64,000 nt of DNA from JACMLD01 sp038207265 (GCA_038207265.1 JBBQZZ010000002.1:124001-188000), one strand, 5' to 3'. Counted from the stretch's first letter, positions 23,873-34,180 are shown. Made by a program: numbers and translations. The notes: a model not told the origin generated them from the sequence alone.

Positions 23873-25252
23873 GTGGCATTGATAAAAAGCATTTCTGGTA
23901 TTCGTGGTACTGTTGGTGGATACAGTAATGAGAACCTTACACCTCCTGATATCGTTAGGTTTGCGGCTGCCTATGGCAGTTGGCTTGTGAAATATCATAA
24001 AGGAAAAAAAGTTGTAATTGGTCGCGATGGCAGAATTAGTGGCGACATGGTGAGTAATCTGGTTATAAATACTTTACTGGCATTGGGTATAAACGTTGTT
24101 GATCTAGGTTTGTCAACCACACCAACAGTTGAAATGGCTGTTATATGGGAGAATGCTGATGGTGGAATTGTAATTACAGCAAGCCACAATCCAAAGGAAT
24201 GGAACGCCCTTAAACTACTCAATAAAAACGGGGAATTCTTAAATGCTGAAGAAGGCGCCGCAATATTACAGATTGCTTCAAAGCAGGAATTTATTTTTTC
24301 TGGTGTAGATAAATTGGGACAATTACTTAAAAATACACACACGCTGCAGAAGCATATAGATGCAGTTATTAACTATCCTTTGGTTGATGTGGAAGTTATT
24401 AAGCTAAAAAATTACAAGGTAGTAGTGGATGTGGTGAATTCAACAGGTGCTTTATTTATCCCACCTTTATTGAAAGCACTGGGAGTAGACGATGTAATAG
24501 TATTGAATGGAGAGGTAAATGGAAGGTTTGCTCATAATCCGGAGCCTTTACCCGAAAATCTGTCAGAATTAAGTTCAGAAGTTAAAAAGCAACACGCGTC
24601 TTTTGGTATAGCGGTTGACCCTGATGTAGACCGGCTTTGTTTTGTATGTGAAGATGGGAGTATGTTTGGAGAAGAATATACTTTGGTGGCCGTTGCAGAT
24701 TACGTTTTGAATAAGAGAAAAGGAAATGCGGTATCAAATATGTCATCTACCAAAGCATTGAAGGATATTACCCTGAAACATGGGGGTGAATATTTTTCAT
24801 CTGCGGTTGGTGAGGTAAATGTGGTAAAGAAGATGAAGGAAGTTAATGCAGTAATAGGCGGTGAAGGCAACGGAGGTATTATTGTTCCTGATTTGCACTA
24901 TGGAAGAGACGCATTAATAGGAATAGGATTATTCTTAAGTGCATTGGCGCAACATAAAAACGGCATTAAATCTTTTCGTGCCAAATACCCCGACTATTTT
25001 ATTTCCAAGAATAAAATTGAATTGGAGAATAGCATCAATGTACCCGCCATCTTTGAAAAAATACGATCAAAATACAAAAAGCAACCACTCAATACGGAAG
25101 ACGGTTTGAAAATTGAATTCGATAACGACTGGGTGCACCTGCGTACTTCCAATACGGAACCCATCATTCGTATTTATGCTGAAAGTAATTTCGAAACTAC
25201 CGCTAACAATATTGCACTTCGTTTGATGCAGGATATTAAAGAATTTATGTAA
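23873..25252 (+). CDS. glmM: Phosphoglucosamine mutase
   Basis: Interconverts glucosamine-6-P and glucosamine-1-P for UDP-GlcNAc synthesis. 459 residues, start codon GTG (MALIKSISGIRGTVGG). Seen: the substrate loop SGIRGT, the phosphoserine loop TASHNPKEWNALK (about residue 101), the metal loop DPDVDR (about 249), the sugar loop GEGNGG, and the phosphate-binding RTSNTEPIIRIY. The fold also covers phosphomannomutases; the sequence pattern and the single-copy setting favour GlmM. A TATTTTCG box at 23842-23849 is a possible -7 element. Monocistronic. Confidence 0.87.
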   Translation: MALIKSISGIRGTVGGYSNENLTPPDIVRFAAAYGSWLVKYHKGKKVVIGRDGRISGDMVSNLVINTLLALGINVVDLGLSTTPTVEMAVIWENADGGIVITASHNPKEWNALKLLNKNGEFLNAEEGAAILQIASKQEFIFSGVDKLGQLLKNTHTLQKHIDAVINYPLVDVEVIKLKNYKVVVDVVNSTGALFIPPLLKALGVDDVIVLNGEVNGRFAHNPEPLPENLSELSSEVKKQHASFGIAVDPDVDRLCFVCEDGSMFGEEYTLVAVADYVLNKRKGNAVSNMSSTKALKDITLKHGGEYFSSAVGEVNVVKKMKEVNAVIGGEGNGGIIVPDLHYGRDALIGIGLFLSALAQHKNGIKSFRAKYPDYFISKNKIELENSINVPAIFEKIRSKYKKQPLNTEDGLKIEFDNDWVHLRTSNTEPIIRIYAESNFETTANNIALRLMQDIKEFM

Positions 25253-25438
25253 AAAAGTAAAAGCTTTCAATAATCAGCTGAAAGTAATAAGCTCAATCAG
25301 GTCTTCTAATTTTGACCGTAATAATAAGCATCGATTTCAATTAGTACTGTCTGCTTATCTTACCCGCATAGAATAAAAAAAGCACATGACTAAAAGCCCA
25401 CAGCTCACAGCTGAAAGATTATAGTGGCTCCTTCTGCT

Positions 25439-25446
25439 TATCTTTG
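25439..25446 (+). promoter_or_regulatory. -7 box (TATCTTTG) of the cysteine desulfurase gene
   Basis: A perfect TAnnTTTG match, 72 bases before the start codon. A near copy of its surroundings (CTGCTTATCTT) occurs upstream at 25352-25362, so there may be two promoters or a local duplication. No clear TTG at -33. Confidence 0.5.
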
Positions 25447-25517
25447 CCAACTTAAAATTTAATCAAGCCTCTTTCTGCAAGCCAGATGCACACGGCTGCA
25501 AGCTAAACGCTTTAGGT

Positions 25518-26645
25518 ATGAATAAGATTTATTTTGATAATGCTGCTACAACCGCGCTGGATCCTGAGGTGCTGGAAGCCATGATGCCTTACCTGACTGA
25601 GAAATTTGGCAATCCTTCGTCTATTTATTCTTATGGTCGCGAAAGCCGCCTGGCTATTGAATCAGCCAGGAAAGGCGTTGCAAAAATATTGAACGCACAT
25701 CCTGCCGAGATTTTTTTCACTTCCGGCGGTACCGAAAGCAGTAACACAGCTATCACCGCTGCTGTGCGCGATTTGGACTGCAGGCATATCATTACATCCC
25801 CCATAGAACATCATGCAACATTGCATACGGTAGAATACCTTCAACATAGCGGGGAAGCAACTTTGAGCTATGTAAAAGTTCTACAGGATGGTCATATTGA
25901 TTTGGAGGATTTGGAATCTAAATTATCGGCGAGTCAGAAAAAATGCCTGGTAACATTAATGCATGCCAATAATGAAATTGGTAATATATTGGATATTCAA
26001 GCGGTTGGTAAACTATGCAAACAACATAATGCCATCTTTCATTCAGACACGGTTCAAACGGTAGGCCACTATCCTTTTGATTTAAGAAATACCCCCGTTC
26101 ATTTTATTACCGGTGCGGCACATAAATTCCACGGCCCTAAAGGGGTTGGTTTGCTATATATCAACGAAAACGTAAAAATCAATCCTTTTATTCATGGGGG
26201 GTCACAGGAGCGCAATATGCGGGCTGGTACGGAAAACCTTTATGGCATTGTAGGTTTTGCAAAAGCGCTGCAAATTGCAAGTATCAATTATAAGCAGGAC
26301 AGTGAAACAATTGTTGGCATTAAAAAATATATGGCAGATCAGTTAAGTAAAAATATTAAAGGGATTGCTTTTAACGGGGACGTTTTCGGAAACAGTTTAT
26401 ATACTGTTTTAAATGTGTCTTTTCCAAAAACCGAAAAGTCTGAGATGATATTATTCAACCTGGACATTAACAATATTTGTGCGTCAGGTGGCAGTGCCTG
26501 TACAAGTGGTGCAGATCAAGGTTCTCACGTAATACGTGCTATCAATAATAATCCCAACCAGATAGCAGTACGCTTTTCTTTTTCAAAAAATAATAACAGG
26601 GATGAAGCAGACCATGTGGTGGAGAAATTAAAGGAACTGATTTAG
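25518..26645 (+). CDS. Cysteine desulfurase
   Basis: PLP enzyme (375 residues) that takes sulfur from cysteine for Fe-S clusters or tRNA thiolation. Seen: YFDNAATTALDPEV at the N terminus, SGGTESSNTAI, the PLP lysine in GAAHKFHGPKG (about residue 202), RAGTEN, and the active-site loop SGGSACTSGADQGSHV with Cys at about 326. The loop type fits the NifS/IscS group. No IscU or SUF genes are near, so its sulfur acceptor is open. Alone, with a 265-base upstream region. Confidence 0.88.
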   Translation: MNKIYFDNAATTALDPEVLEAMMPYLTEKFGNPSSIYSYGRESRLAIESARKGVAKILNAHPAEIFFTSGGTESSNTAITAAVRDLDCRHIITSPIEHHATLHTVEYLQHSGEATLSYVKVLQDGHIDLEDLESKLSASQKKCLVTLMHANNEIGNILDIQAVGKLCKQHNAIFHSDTVQTVGHYPFDLRNTPVHFITGAAHKFHGPKGVGLLYINENVKINPFIHGGSQERNMRAGTENLYGIVGFAKALQIASINYKQDSETIVGIKKYMADQLSKNIKGIAFNGDVFGNSLYTVLNVSFPKTEKSEMILFNLDINNICASGGSACTSGADQGSHVIRAINNNPNQIAVRFSFSKNNNRDEADHVVEKLKELI

Positions 26646-26751
26646 TAACTAAAACAGTACAGCCCTGAAACTCAGCATCGTGTTCTGAACAAGTGACAAC
26701 GCCATTGACTGAAGATAATTCTGCGTAATAATAATGCTGAATGCTTACGGG

Positions 26752-27216
26752 TTAAGGAAGTTCAACCTGTCCCCTGATTTCTCCGTTTTTATTAAGTGCG
26801 GTTTTAAGCACAATGTAATATTCCCCTCTGTAAAGGGCGTCTTCTTTTAAAATATTTCCATCAAAAAAAACGGTGCCTACATACCCTGAAGCTGTTGAGC
26901 CTGGAAAACCGGAAGTGATATTTTGAATGGGTGCTGCATTGGAACCTTTTCTTGCTGTGCCATACAAACTAATACCAGTAGGCGGCCCAGACAAACTGTT
27001 CCAGTTTAAACGATAATAGAGTATTCTTTGATCCTTATTGTATTCAACATCCAGCTTGCCATTCCAAGCGCCGGGAACTGCAGGTACCAATTGGTTCCCA
27101 TCCATCGGAATGCTTTCTTTACGCAAAAGGTTTACATCAACTTTTTCACTGCAGGAATTGAAGGTAAATGCAATGATGACCAAAGCTGGTATGTAAAATA
27201 ATTGAAAGGATTTCAT
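26752..27216 (-). CDS. CHRD-domain lipoprotein
   Basis: 154 residues: lipoprotein signal with FTFNSC as lipobox, then a single CHRD-like domain (GNQLVPAVPGAWNGKLDVEYNKDQRILYYRLNW ... GISLYGTARKGSNAAPIQNI ... YYIVLKTALNKNGEIRGQV). CHRD domains occur in secreted proteins and may bind other proteins; no enzymatic role is known. The gene is divergent from the GH13 gene. Confidence 0.72.
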   Translation of the reverse strand: MKSFQLFYIPALVIIAFTFNSCSEKVDVNLLRKESIPMDGNQLVPAVPGAWNGKLDVEYNKDQRILYYRLNWNSLSGPPTGISLYGTARKGSNAAPIQNITSGFPGSTASGYVGTVFFDGNILKEDALYRGEYYIVLKTALNKNGEIRGQVELP

Positions 27217-27338
27217 ACAATTTGTTTTAGCCCCGGCAAGTTAATAAAATAATTCAAACAGCATGAAAATAGTACGCAATCTATAATACTGCTATCAGAC
27301 TGCGATGGTATTTTGGTTAACTTTCGAAAAATTGGATT

Positions 27339-28730
27339 ATGAAAAGAATTCAGATTTGTTTTTTTGTGGCATCGATTATTATCATGCAGGTTTCCTGCAA
27401 AAATATTGTTAGTGAATCCGGCAAAGAAAAAGCGGTTGATTCCACGCCTGTTACTACGGCAACGTTTTCGCACCCGGACTGGATTGCCCAGTCAAATATA
27501 TACGAGGTAAATATTCGTCAATATACAAAGGAAGGCACATTGAATGCATTTGCTGCTTCACTGCCAAGATTGAAAGAAATGGGGGTGGATATATTGTGGT
27601 TTATGCCACTTACACCAATCAGTGTGAAAGACAGGAAAGGATTATTGGGAAGTTATTACGCAGTACAGGATTACAAATCAGTCAACCCGGAATTTGGAAC
27701 GATGGACGACTGGAAAGCGTTGGTTAAAAAAGCGCATGCGATGGGTTTTAAAGTAATTACTGATTGGGTGCCGAATCATTCAGGTGCAGACAATGGATGG
27801 TTAACCAGGCACCCGGATTTTTATACCAGGGATAGTGCCGGAAATGCGGTTCCTGCATTCGGCTGGACTGATACCCGCGATCTTAATTATGATAACCGTG
27901 AGCTGCGCGATAGCATGATTGATGCTATGAAATTCTGGCTGGTGGAATCTGATATTGACGGATTCAGGTGTGATGTAGCAGGTGAAGTGCCAATGGATTT
28001 CTGGGTAAAGTGTATCGGTGAACTGAAAAAAATCAAAAATGTTTTTATGCTGGCTGAAGCAGACAAAGCTGAATTGCACAAGGCCGGATTTGATGCCAGT
28101 TATCCATGGGATATGTTTCAAACCCTCAAAAAAATTGCACGGGGTGAACGCAGTGCCCTTGCAATAGATTCTGTGCTCATGCGGCAGGATAGTACATTTC
28201 CACCTGCAGCAATTAGAATGTATTTCACCAGTAACCATGACGAAAATAGTTGGAACCATGCAGATTATGGCACGATGCCAGGTTTGAAACATGCGCCATT
28301 TGCTGTTTTTACGCAGACCATGCGCAATAGTTTACCACTTATATATAGCGGCCAGGAAGAACCCGAACTCGACAGTACCAGTTTTTTTTATAAAGACAAA
28401 ATGCTATTCGGACAATATAAAAGAGCTGCTTTTTATAAAACCTTACTGCTGTTGCGTAAGTCAAATCCTGCATTGGCAACCGATGCTTCCTTCAAGAAAG
28501 TTGATGCCGGTGACAATAAGTTCGTGTATGCATACCTGAGAGAAAAAAAGGGACATAAAGTGCTGGTGATCCTGAATTTTTCTGACAAAGAACAATCAAT
28601 AAATATTAAGGACCCCGCACTTACCGGAGAACCGCTCAATGTTTTTATGGGTAGCAAGGAAAAACTTACCAAAAACAGTTTTAAATTAGAACCCTGGGGT
28701 TATGTGGTTTATAACTACGATGTAAAATAA
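27339..28730 (+). CDS. GH13 alpha-amylase family lipoprotein
   Basis: 463 residues: lipoprotein signal (IIIMQVSC), then the (beta/alpha)8 barrel of glycoside hydrolase family 13. Conserved regions seen: DWVPNHSG (region I), GFRCDVAGEVP with the nucleophile Asp (region II), MLAEAD with the acid Glu (region III), FTSNHDENSW with the third Asp (region IV), followed by a small C-terminal beta domain (VLVILNFSDKEQ). It should hydrolyse or transfer alpha-glucan at the cell envelope. It stands outside any SusCD cluster; the exact substrate is unknown. Confidence 0.88.
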   Translation: MKRIQICFFVASIIIMQVSCKNIVSESGKEKAVDSTPVTTATFSHPDWIAQSNIYEVNIRQYTKEGTLNAFAASLPRLKEMGVDILWFMPLTPISVKDRKGLLGSYYAVQDYKSVNPEFGTMDDWKALVKKAHAMGFKVITDWVPNHSGADNGWLTRHPDFYTRDSAGNAVPAFGWTDTRDLNYDNRELRDSMIDAMKFWLVESDIDGFRCDVAGEVPMDFWVKCIGELKKIKNVFMLAEADKAELHKAGFDASYPWDMFQTLKKIARGERSALAIDSVLMRQDSTFPPAAIRMYFTSNHDENSWNHADYGTMPGLKHAPFAVFTQTMRNSLPLIYSGQEEPELDSTSFFYKDKMLFGQYKRAAFYKTLLLLRKSNPALATDASFKKVDAGDNKFVYAYLREKKGHKVLVILNFSDKEQSINIKDPALTGEPLNVFMGSKEKLTKNSFKLEPWGYVVYNYDVK

Positions 28731-28758
28731 ATTTAACCCGGAAGGTTTGCGGGAACAG

Positions 28759-30693
28759 CTACAATGGAACAGAGAATGTTGTAGTAGTGCCTTCTTTGTT
28801 TACGATGGTAAAGCTGCCGTCAATGCCCTGCATCCTTTTTCGCATGTTATTAAGGCCATTACCAAATTCTCTTAGTTTTTCAAGATTGATCCCAACTCCA
28901 TTGTCGCGTATTTCTATTTCCAGGTTTTTTGGAAAAATGCTGACCTTAATCCATACATCGTTTGCTTTGGAATGCTTGGCAATATTGTTCAGCGATTCTT
29001 TTACACACAAAAAAATATTTCGCCGTTTCTCCCCGCTTATTTCCCTGGCAGGAATATTATCGGAACTAATAAAATGGCATTCAATGGGGGTACTCTCAAA
29101 AAACTCAAGCGCATGAAGGCGGATGTAGGCAATTGTATTATCCAGCTTGTCATTACTGCTGCTCATGGTCCAGATAATGGTATTCATTTTGCTCAGCAAG
29201 TCGTTGGCGTTGTTGGAGATTTTTTCTATCTCCGGTAAAGTGCTGTCCTTCATTTTTGTTTTTACAATTTCACTCATCAAACGGATGGCAGTAACACCAG
29301 AACCCAGTTCGTCATGCATATCTGTTGAAATACGATCACGTTCCTCTTGCTTGGCTTCAATAATAGCCAGTTGTTTTTCAAATTCTTTTCTTTCGTTGTC
29401 AAGTTTTAAACGTTCCCGTTCGCGGGTTCTTTCAATCAGGTCACGCCTGTTCTTGAATGCCAGTGCCATCAGGAAGAATATGAGTTCTATGGTCATTCCA
29501 AGTTCGAAATAGAAAAGTGCGTCGCGCCAGATGGAGGGTATGGGTAGACTTTTCAATAATGAAGGGTTCTGAATAATTACCAGTGAAAGGATATTGGCAG
29601 CCAAAAAGAAAAAATGCCCGATAGCCAGGTAGTTCAGCATTTTGTTGTTACGAACAATTGCGTAAACCACAAATAAAGCAGTTGTTGCAACCCATTCATA
29701 TTTTGTATAACGTTCAACCAGTTCCTGGTTCACATAACTATTGGTAAAGAAATTGAAATAAGAAAAAAGGCAGATACTGATCAGCGTGATGACCTGTCCG
29801 GTTACAAATAATTTGTCCAGGAAAGGAAAACTTTTTTTGGTTTCAATAAATTTCCTGAGAAAGATAAAGTAGAAAAAAACCCCTATGCTCATGATGATCA
29901 AATCAAGGTAGCTTTCAAAATAGTAGTTGAAATGGTTAGGGGTTTTGATGTAAAATGATTTCAGGAAGAACATCAGTCCCATAAAGAAGGCAAAACAGGA
30001 GTAGTATAGAAATTCTATTGTTCCGTTAAGGATAAATACCGCCATCGAATAAAATATCATCATTAGCAAAATACCCGTAATAATATAGGTATAGATGCTG
30101 CTGTTGTTGGCTTGAATTTTATTAATTTTCATAAATGCGGGCAGGTAGTAGTTTCTGATAATGCGTGCATCTATTCCGTTAACATTGGTATTTACAAATT
30201 GCAAGCGGGCGAAATAAGTATGCAGACTTTTGCCAGGTATTGCTATACTGCGGTAACCCAGCGAATCGGGGTATGGGGGTAAGATCCTGGACACCGTTTC
30301 GGTTTTCCCGGTTGAATCGTTGTAACAATACAAGTCAATATTTCGCAGGTAAACTCCAGGGTAGAAATACACGGAAATACTTGTATCGTTACTGTTGAGT
30401 AATTGAAACTTTAAGTACCAGTCATGCTCCACCTGAGGGCCGTCCAGTTGTTTAAAAATATTTCGGGGAATATTTTTTTTAAAAAGAAGCCCGGGTATTT
30501 CTTCAGGTGATATTTTATGGGAGTTATCTTCATAGAACGAGCAGCGACTGTTGATGGTATCTGAAAGTATTATTTTGGCTATATCAATTGCCGCAGGTTG
30601 ATCCTGTGCTTGCAGTTTTAAAGTAAGAGTCGACTCAATGAACAACAAAACAATTGTCAATCCATACTTTGACAGTAAGCGAACAAACTTCAT
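28759..30693 (-). CDS. 7TMR-DISM sensor histidine kinase (HisKA_3 type)
   Basis: 644 residues from ATG 30693, which gives a proper signal peptide; a start at 30777 adds 28 unlikely residues. Order: signal peptide, extracellular 7TMR-DISMED2-like beta domain (about 30-190), seven membrane segments (about 200-410), a coiled coil (RERERLKLDNERKEFEKQLA), HisKA_3 with the phospho-acceptor His in DRISTDMHDELGSGVTAIR, and a C-terminal HATPase (NNIAKHSKANDVWIKV; EIRDNGVGIN). The class signals to NarL/LuxR-type regulators; no response regulator is next to it, so it is an orphan kinase here. The extracellular ligand is probably a carbohydrate or other small molecule (inference from the domain type). 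Confidence 0.87.
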   Translation of the reverse strand: MKFVRLLSKYGLTIVLLFIESTLTLKLQAQDQPAAIDIAKIILSDTINSRCSFYEDNSHKISPEEIPGLLFKKNIPRNIFKQLDGPQVEHDWYLKFQLLNSNDTSISVYFYPGVYLRNIDLYCYNDSTGKTETVSRILPPYPDSLGYRSIAIPGKSLHTYFARLQFVNTNVNGIDARIIRNYYLPAFMKINKIQANNSSIYTYIITGILLMMIFYSMAVFILNGTIEFLYYSCFAFFMGLMFFLKSFYIKTPNHFNYYFESYLDLIIMSIGVFFYFIFLRKFIETKKSFPFLDKLFVTGQVITLISICLFSYFNFFTNSYVNQELVERYTKYEWVATTALFVVYAIVRNNKMLNYLAIGHFFFLAANILSLVIIQNPSLLKSLPIPSIWRDALFYFELGMTIELIFFLMALAFKNRRDLIERTRERERLKLDNERKEFEKQLAIIEAKQEERDRISTDMHDELGSGVTAIRLMSEIVKTKMKDSTLPEIEKISNNANDLLSKMNTIIWTMSSSNDKLDNTIAYIRLHALEFFESTPIECHFISSDNIPAREISGEKRRNIFLCVKESLNNIAKHSKANDVWIKVSIFPKNLEIEIRDNGVGINLEKLREFGNGLNNMRKRMQGIDGSFTIVNKEGTTTTFSVPL

Positions 30694-30781
30694 GTGGTTA
30701 ATCAGTTTTGGTTGATGGGTATACATCAAAAAAGATGGCAGAAAATTACAACATTCTTTTAGTAAAGAGGGTTTCATCTTA

Positions 30782-30812
30782 TTCGCGGAGTTTGCTTATA
30801 TGCTTATCTTTG
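30782..30812 (+). promoter_or_regulatory. Promoter in front of ftsK
   Basis: TTCG (30782-30785), 19 bases, TATCTTTG (30805-30812): a perfect -7 box with correct spacing and a one-base deviation at -33. The expected start of transcription, 5-7 bases downstream, would fall on or next to the ATG at 30818. Confidence 0.5.
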
Positions 30813-30817
30813 TCGCC

Positions 30818-33373
30818 ATGGCAAACAAGGCTAAGTCTAAGAAGCGCCAGGTACCTGAACAGGGTAAGCTGAAAACCGAAAAAGAACAGTCATTACCAAT
30901 CAAAGACCTGGTAAGAGATGAACGCACACATAAAATTACCGGTGCCGTTCTTATATTACTTTCGTTTTTTCTATTTGTATCATTTGTCTCCTACCTGTTT
31001 ACCTGGCAAATGGATATGGACAAGGTTTTGAATAAAGGTATTTCACCTTTGTTTTCTCCTGTAAAGACCGTTAACCTGTTAGGTAACCTGGGAGCGGTAG
31101 TATCCCATTTTTTCTTTTACAAAGCCTTTGGAATTGCTTCTTTTCTCATTTGTACTTTCTTCTTTGTTGCGGGGGTTAACCTGTTGTTCAGCAAAAAACT
31201 TTTTTCATTGTGGCGAAACACAAAGTATGTGGTGGCCGGCCTGGTGTTCCTGAGTATAGCTTTTTCATTTGTTTTAAAAAACTCTTCTTTCCCATGGGGT
31301 GGCGCATTTGGTAACTACATCAGTGAAATCTTAACAGATACATTGGGTAGTATAGGAACTTCAGCATTGCTGTTAGTAGCCGGATTGGCTTATATTATAT
31401 GGCGTTTTAACCCGGCATTCAATGTACCTAAGTTACCGGAGCGAAAAGGAGTTGCCAGTGCTGACGATACCCAGGAAGATTTCAAGACAGATATCAATGA
31501 AGCGAGGCTGTATATAAATCAACCATCCAATAATGAAAAAAACGGCAATAGCTTGAAAAAAGGGTCTGGCATAATTGTTATACCTCCCAAAACTGATGTA
31601 GATCATCCACCGCTTGATTTTAGAATTATTGAGAAGGAGCCAGCCGTTTTAAACCCTGTCCTTAATGAGCGGGATTCATCAGCACTGAATACTATACCCG
31701 AGAATATTGAACCGGCTGTACCAAAAGTGAACCGACAGGAAAAATCAACAAAAAAGACAGCCGATCTTTCACTGGAAATTAAAGAATCAACTAATGACGC
31801 TGGCAAAGAATTGACCAATGATACCGCCCTTGAGATTGAAAGTGAATTGAAGAAACCGGATGAGACTGAATTATATGAACCAACATTGGATTTAAGGGAT
31901 TATAAATATCCTTCACTTTCTTTGCTGGAGACACATGGTAGCGAAAAAATCATACAGGATGCAAGCGAATTGGAAACCAACAAAAACCAGATTATCAATA
32001 CTCTTAAAAATTATGATATTGATATTCAGAAAATATTTGCAACAGTTGGTCCAACGGTTACATTGTATGAAATTGTTCCGGCCGCTGGCGTTCGCATCTC
32101 TCGCATTAAAAACCTCGAAGACGATATCGCTTTGAGTCTTGCCGCATTGGGCATTCGGATCATTGCACCTATCCCGGGCAAGGGGACTATTGGCATAGAA
32201 GTTCCCAATGTAAAAAAGACGGTGGTTAGTATGAAAACATTGCTGGCCTCTGAAAAATTTCAAAGCAGCAGCTATAATTTGCCCATCGCCATTGGTAAGA
32301 AGATCGACAATGAAAATTTTATTGTTGATCTTACCACTATGCCGCACTTATTAATGGCCGGTGCAACCGGTCAGGGTAAATCCGTAGGGTTAAATGCTAT
32401 TCTTGTTTCATTATTATATAAAAAACATCCTTCGCAACTAAAACTTGTTTTGATTGATCCAAAGAAAGTTGAGTTGAGTTTGTATCGTACTATAGAAAAA
32501 CACTTTCTTGCAAAACTACCAGGTGAAGAAGAGGCCATTATAACGGATACCAAAAAGGTTATTCATACGCTGAATGCACTTTGTATTGAAATGGACAACC
32601 GTTACGATTTGTTGAAGGAGGCGGGGGCAAGGAACATCAAAGAATACAATGACAAGTTTATACGAAGAAGGCTGAACCCTGAAAAAGGACACCAGTACCT
32701 GCCATTTATTGTATTGGTTATAGATGAATTTGCTGATTTGATTATGACTGCAGGTAAAGAGGTGGAAATGCCAATTGCAAGATTGGCCCAGCTGGCAAGG
32801 GCCATTGGCATCCACCTCATCATTGCAACGCAGCGTCCATCGGTAAACATTATTACCGGAACCATCAAAGCAAATTTCCCAGCCCGCATTGCATTCAAAG
32901 TTTCTTCGAAGATTGATTCAAGGACCATTCTTGATACAGGCGGTGCTGAACAACTGATTGGGAAGGGCGATATGTTGATTTCATACAACGGTGAATTAAC
33001 CCGGCTTCAATGCGCATTTGTAGATACACCTGAAGTAGAAGAAATAACTGAGTTTATTGGCGATCAGCGCGGATACCCCCAGGCATTTCTTTTACCTGAG
33101 TATGTTGATGAAAAAGAAATGGAGGGAAAGGATTTTGATCTTACTGACAGGGATTCATTGTTTGATGATGCAGCGCGGCTGATTGTTCAGAGTCAAAGTG
33201 GGTCTACCTCGTTGTTGCAAAGGAGAATGAAACTAGGATATAACCGTGCAGGCCGTTTGATGGATCAACTGGAAGCAGCCGGGATTGTAGGCCCAAACCA
33301 GGGGAGCAAAGTAAGAGATGTGCTTATTAAAACAGAAGCCGATCTGCAACAGCAATTAAATATGCTGGGTTAG
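30818..33373 (+). CDS. ftsK: DNA translocase FtsK
   Basis: 851 residues from ATG 30818 (an upstream ATG at 30800 lies in the promoter). Four membrane segments at about 30-190 anchor it at the division site; a charged linker follows (about 195-350); the motor domain has Walker A GATGQGKS (about 515) and Walker B VLVIDEFADL (about 635); the C-terminal gamma winged helix (LLQRRMKLGYNRAGRLMDQLEAAGIVGP) reads KOPS-like sequences. It moves chromosome termini and aids XerCD recombination. The lolA gene follows about 120 bases on, an arrangement that is usual in Bacteroidota. Confidence 0.93.
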   Translation: MANKAKSKKRQVPEQGKLKTEKEQSLPIKDLVRDERTHKITGAVLILLSFFLFVSFVSYLFTWQMDMDKVLNKGISPLFSPVKTVNLLGNLGAVVSHFFFYKAFGIASFLICTFFFVAGVNLLFSKKLFSLWRNTKYVVAGLVFLSIAFSFVLKNSSFPWGGAFGNYISEILTDTLGSIGTSALLLVAGLAYIIWRFNPAFNVPKLPERKGVASADDTQEDFKTDINEARLYINQPSNNEKNGNSLKKGSGIIVIPPKTDVDHPPLDFRIIEKEPAVLNPVLNERDSSALNTIPENIEPAVPKVNRQEKSTKKTADLSLEIKESTNDAGKELTNDTALEIESELKKPDETELYEPTLDLRDYKYPSLSLLETHGSEKIIQDASELETNKNQIINTLKNYDIDIQKIFATVGPTVTLYEIVPAAGVRISRIKNLEDDIALSLAALGIRIIAPIPGKGTIGIEVPNVKKTVVSMKTLLASEKFQSSSYNLPIAIGKKIDNENFIVDLTTMPHLLMAGATGQGKSVGLNAILVSLLYKKHPSQLKLVLIDPKKVELSLYRTIEKHFLAKLPGEEEAIITDTKKVIHTLNALCIEMDNRYDLLKEAGARNIKEYNDKFIRRRLNPEKGHQYLPFIVLVIDEFADLIMTAGKEVEMPIARLAQLARAIGIHLIIATQRPSVNIITGTIKANFPARIAFKVSSKIDSRTILDTGGAEQLIGKGDMLISYNGELTRLQCAFVDTPEVEEITEFIGDQRGYPQAFLLPEYVDEKEMEGKDFDLTDRDSLFDDAARLIVQSQSGSTSLLQRRMKLGYNRAGRLMDQLEAAGIVGPNQGSKVRDVLIKTEADLQQQLNMLG

Positions 33374-33426
33374 GAAAGTTGAAGGTAAAAGTTAACAGAT
33401 TGTTTTTAAACCCCTTTTAACCTGCA

Positions 33427-33461
33427 TTGTCTCAGGTCTGAGTTTTGAATGTATATCTTTG
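33427..33461 (+). promoter_or_regulatory. Promoter of lolA
   Basis: TTG (33427-33429), 24 bases, TATCTTTG (33454-33461). The -7 box is perfect, the spacing slightly long. The start codon lies 34 bases further. Confidence 0.55.
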
Positions 33462-33495
33462 CACCCATTATTAAATAATTTAATAAATAAACTTA

Positions 33496-34155
33496 ATGAA
33501 ACAATATCTGATTGCTGCTATATTATTCGGATTCACAATTACGGCCAAAGCTCAGACAGCTAATGATCCGGCAGCTAAAAAAATTCTGGATGCTGTTAGT
33601 GCGAAGTTCAAAACTTATAAAGCGGTTCAGGCTGCTTTTACTTTGAAAATTGAAGATGGGAAAGATAAGGTACAGGGGCTTCAAAAAGGAACAGTATATA
33701 TGAAAGGCGTCAAATACAAAGTGATCCTTGCCGGGAAAGAGAGCAAGGAGCTTTTTTGTGATGGTTCAATATTGTACACTTATGACAAAACTGCGAATGA
33801 GGTTACCATTTCTAAAGTGGATCCATCTGCAAAAACCATTTCGCCTCAAAGTTTATTGACCAATTTCTACGACAAAGACTTTTTATACAAACTGAATGGC
33901 GAAAAAAAGCAAGGGAAGAAAAACTTGCAGGAAATTGAAATGACGCCCATTGATAAGACTAAGACATTTCATAAAGTATATGTATATGTAGATAAAAATT
34001 CACAAAGTATTTCCAGTACAAAAGTCTTGGACAAAAATGGTAATAAATACACCTATACTGTTAATTCACTCACACCCAAGGCAGACATTAGTGATCAGGT
34101 ATTTGTATTCAATAAAGCGAAATACCCCGGGGTTGAGGAAGTGGACCTGAGATAA
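33496..34155 (+). CDS. lolA: Outer membrane lipoprotein carrier LolA family protein
   Basis: 219 residues; signal peptide MKQYLIAAILFGFTITAKAQ, then the LolA half-barrel: KKILDAVSAKFKTYKAVQAAFTLKIED, FCDGSILYTYDKTANEVTISKV (the hallmark DGxxLWxYDxxxxQV region), SPQSLLTNFYDKDF, DKNSQSISSTKVLDKNGNKYTYTVNSLTPKADI. It carries lipoproteins through the periplasm to the outer membrane. It stands directly after ftsK with its own promoter, and converges with ubiX (26 bases between the stops). Confidence 0.88.
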   Translation: MKQYLIAAILFGFTITAKAQTANDPAAKKILDAVSAKFKTYKAVQAAFTLKIEDGKDKVQGLQKGTVYMKGVKYKVILAGKESKELFCDGSILYTYDKTANEVTISKVDPSAKTISPQSLLTNFYDKDFLYKLNGEKKQGKKNLQEIEMTPIDKTKTFHKVYVYVDKNSQSISSTKVLDKNGNKYTYTVNSLTPKADISDQVFVFNKAKYPGVEEVDLR

Positions 34156-34180
34156 TTTTGTTAAAGGGAAAATAATTGAA

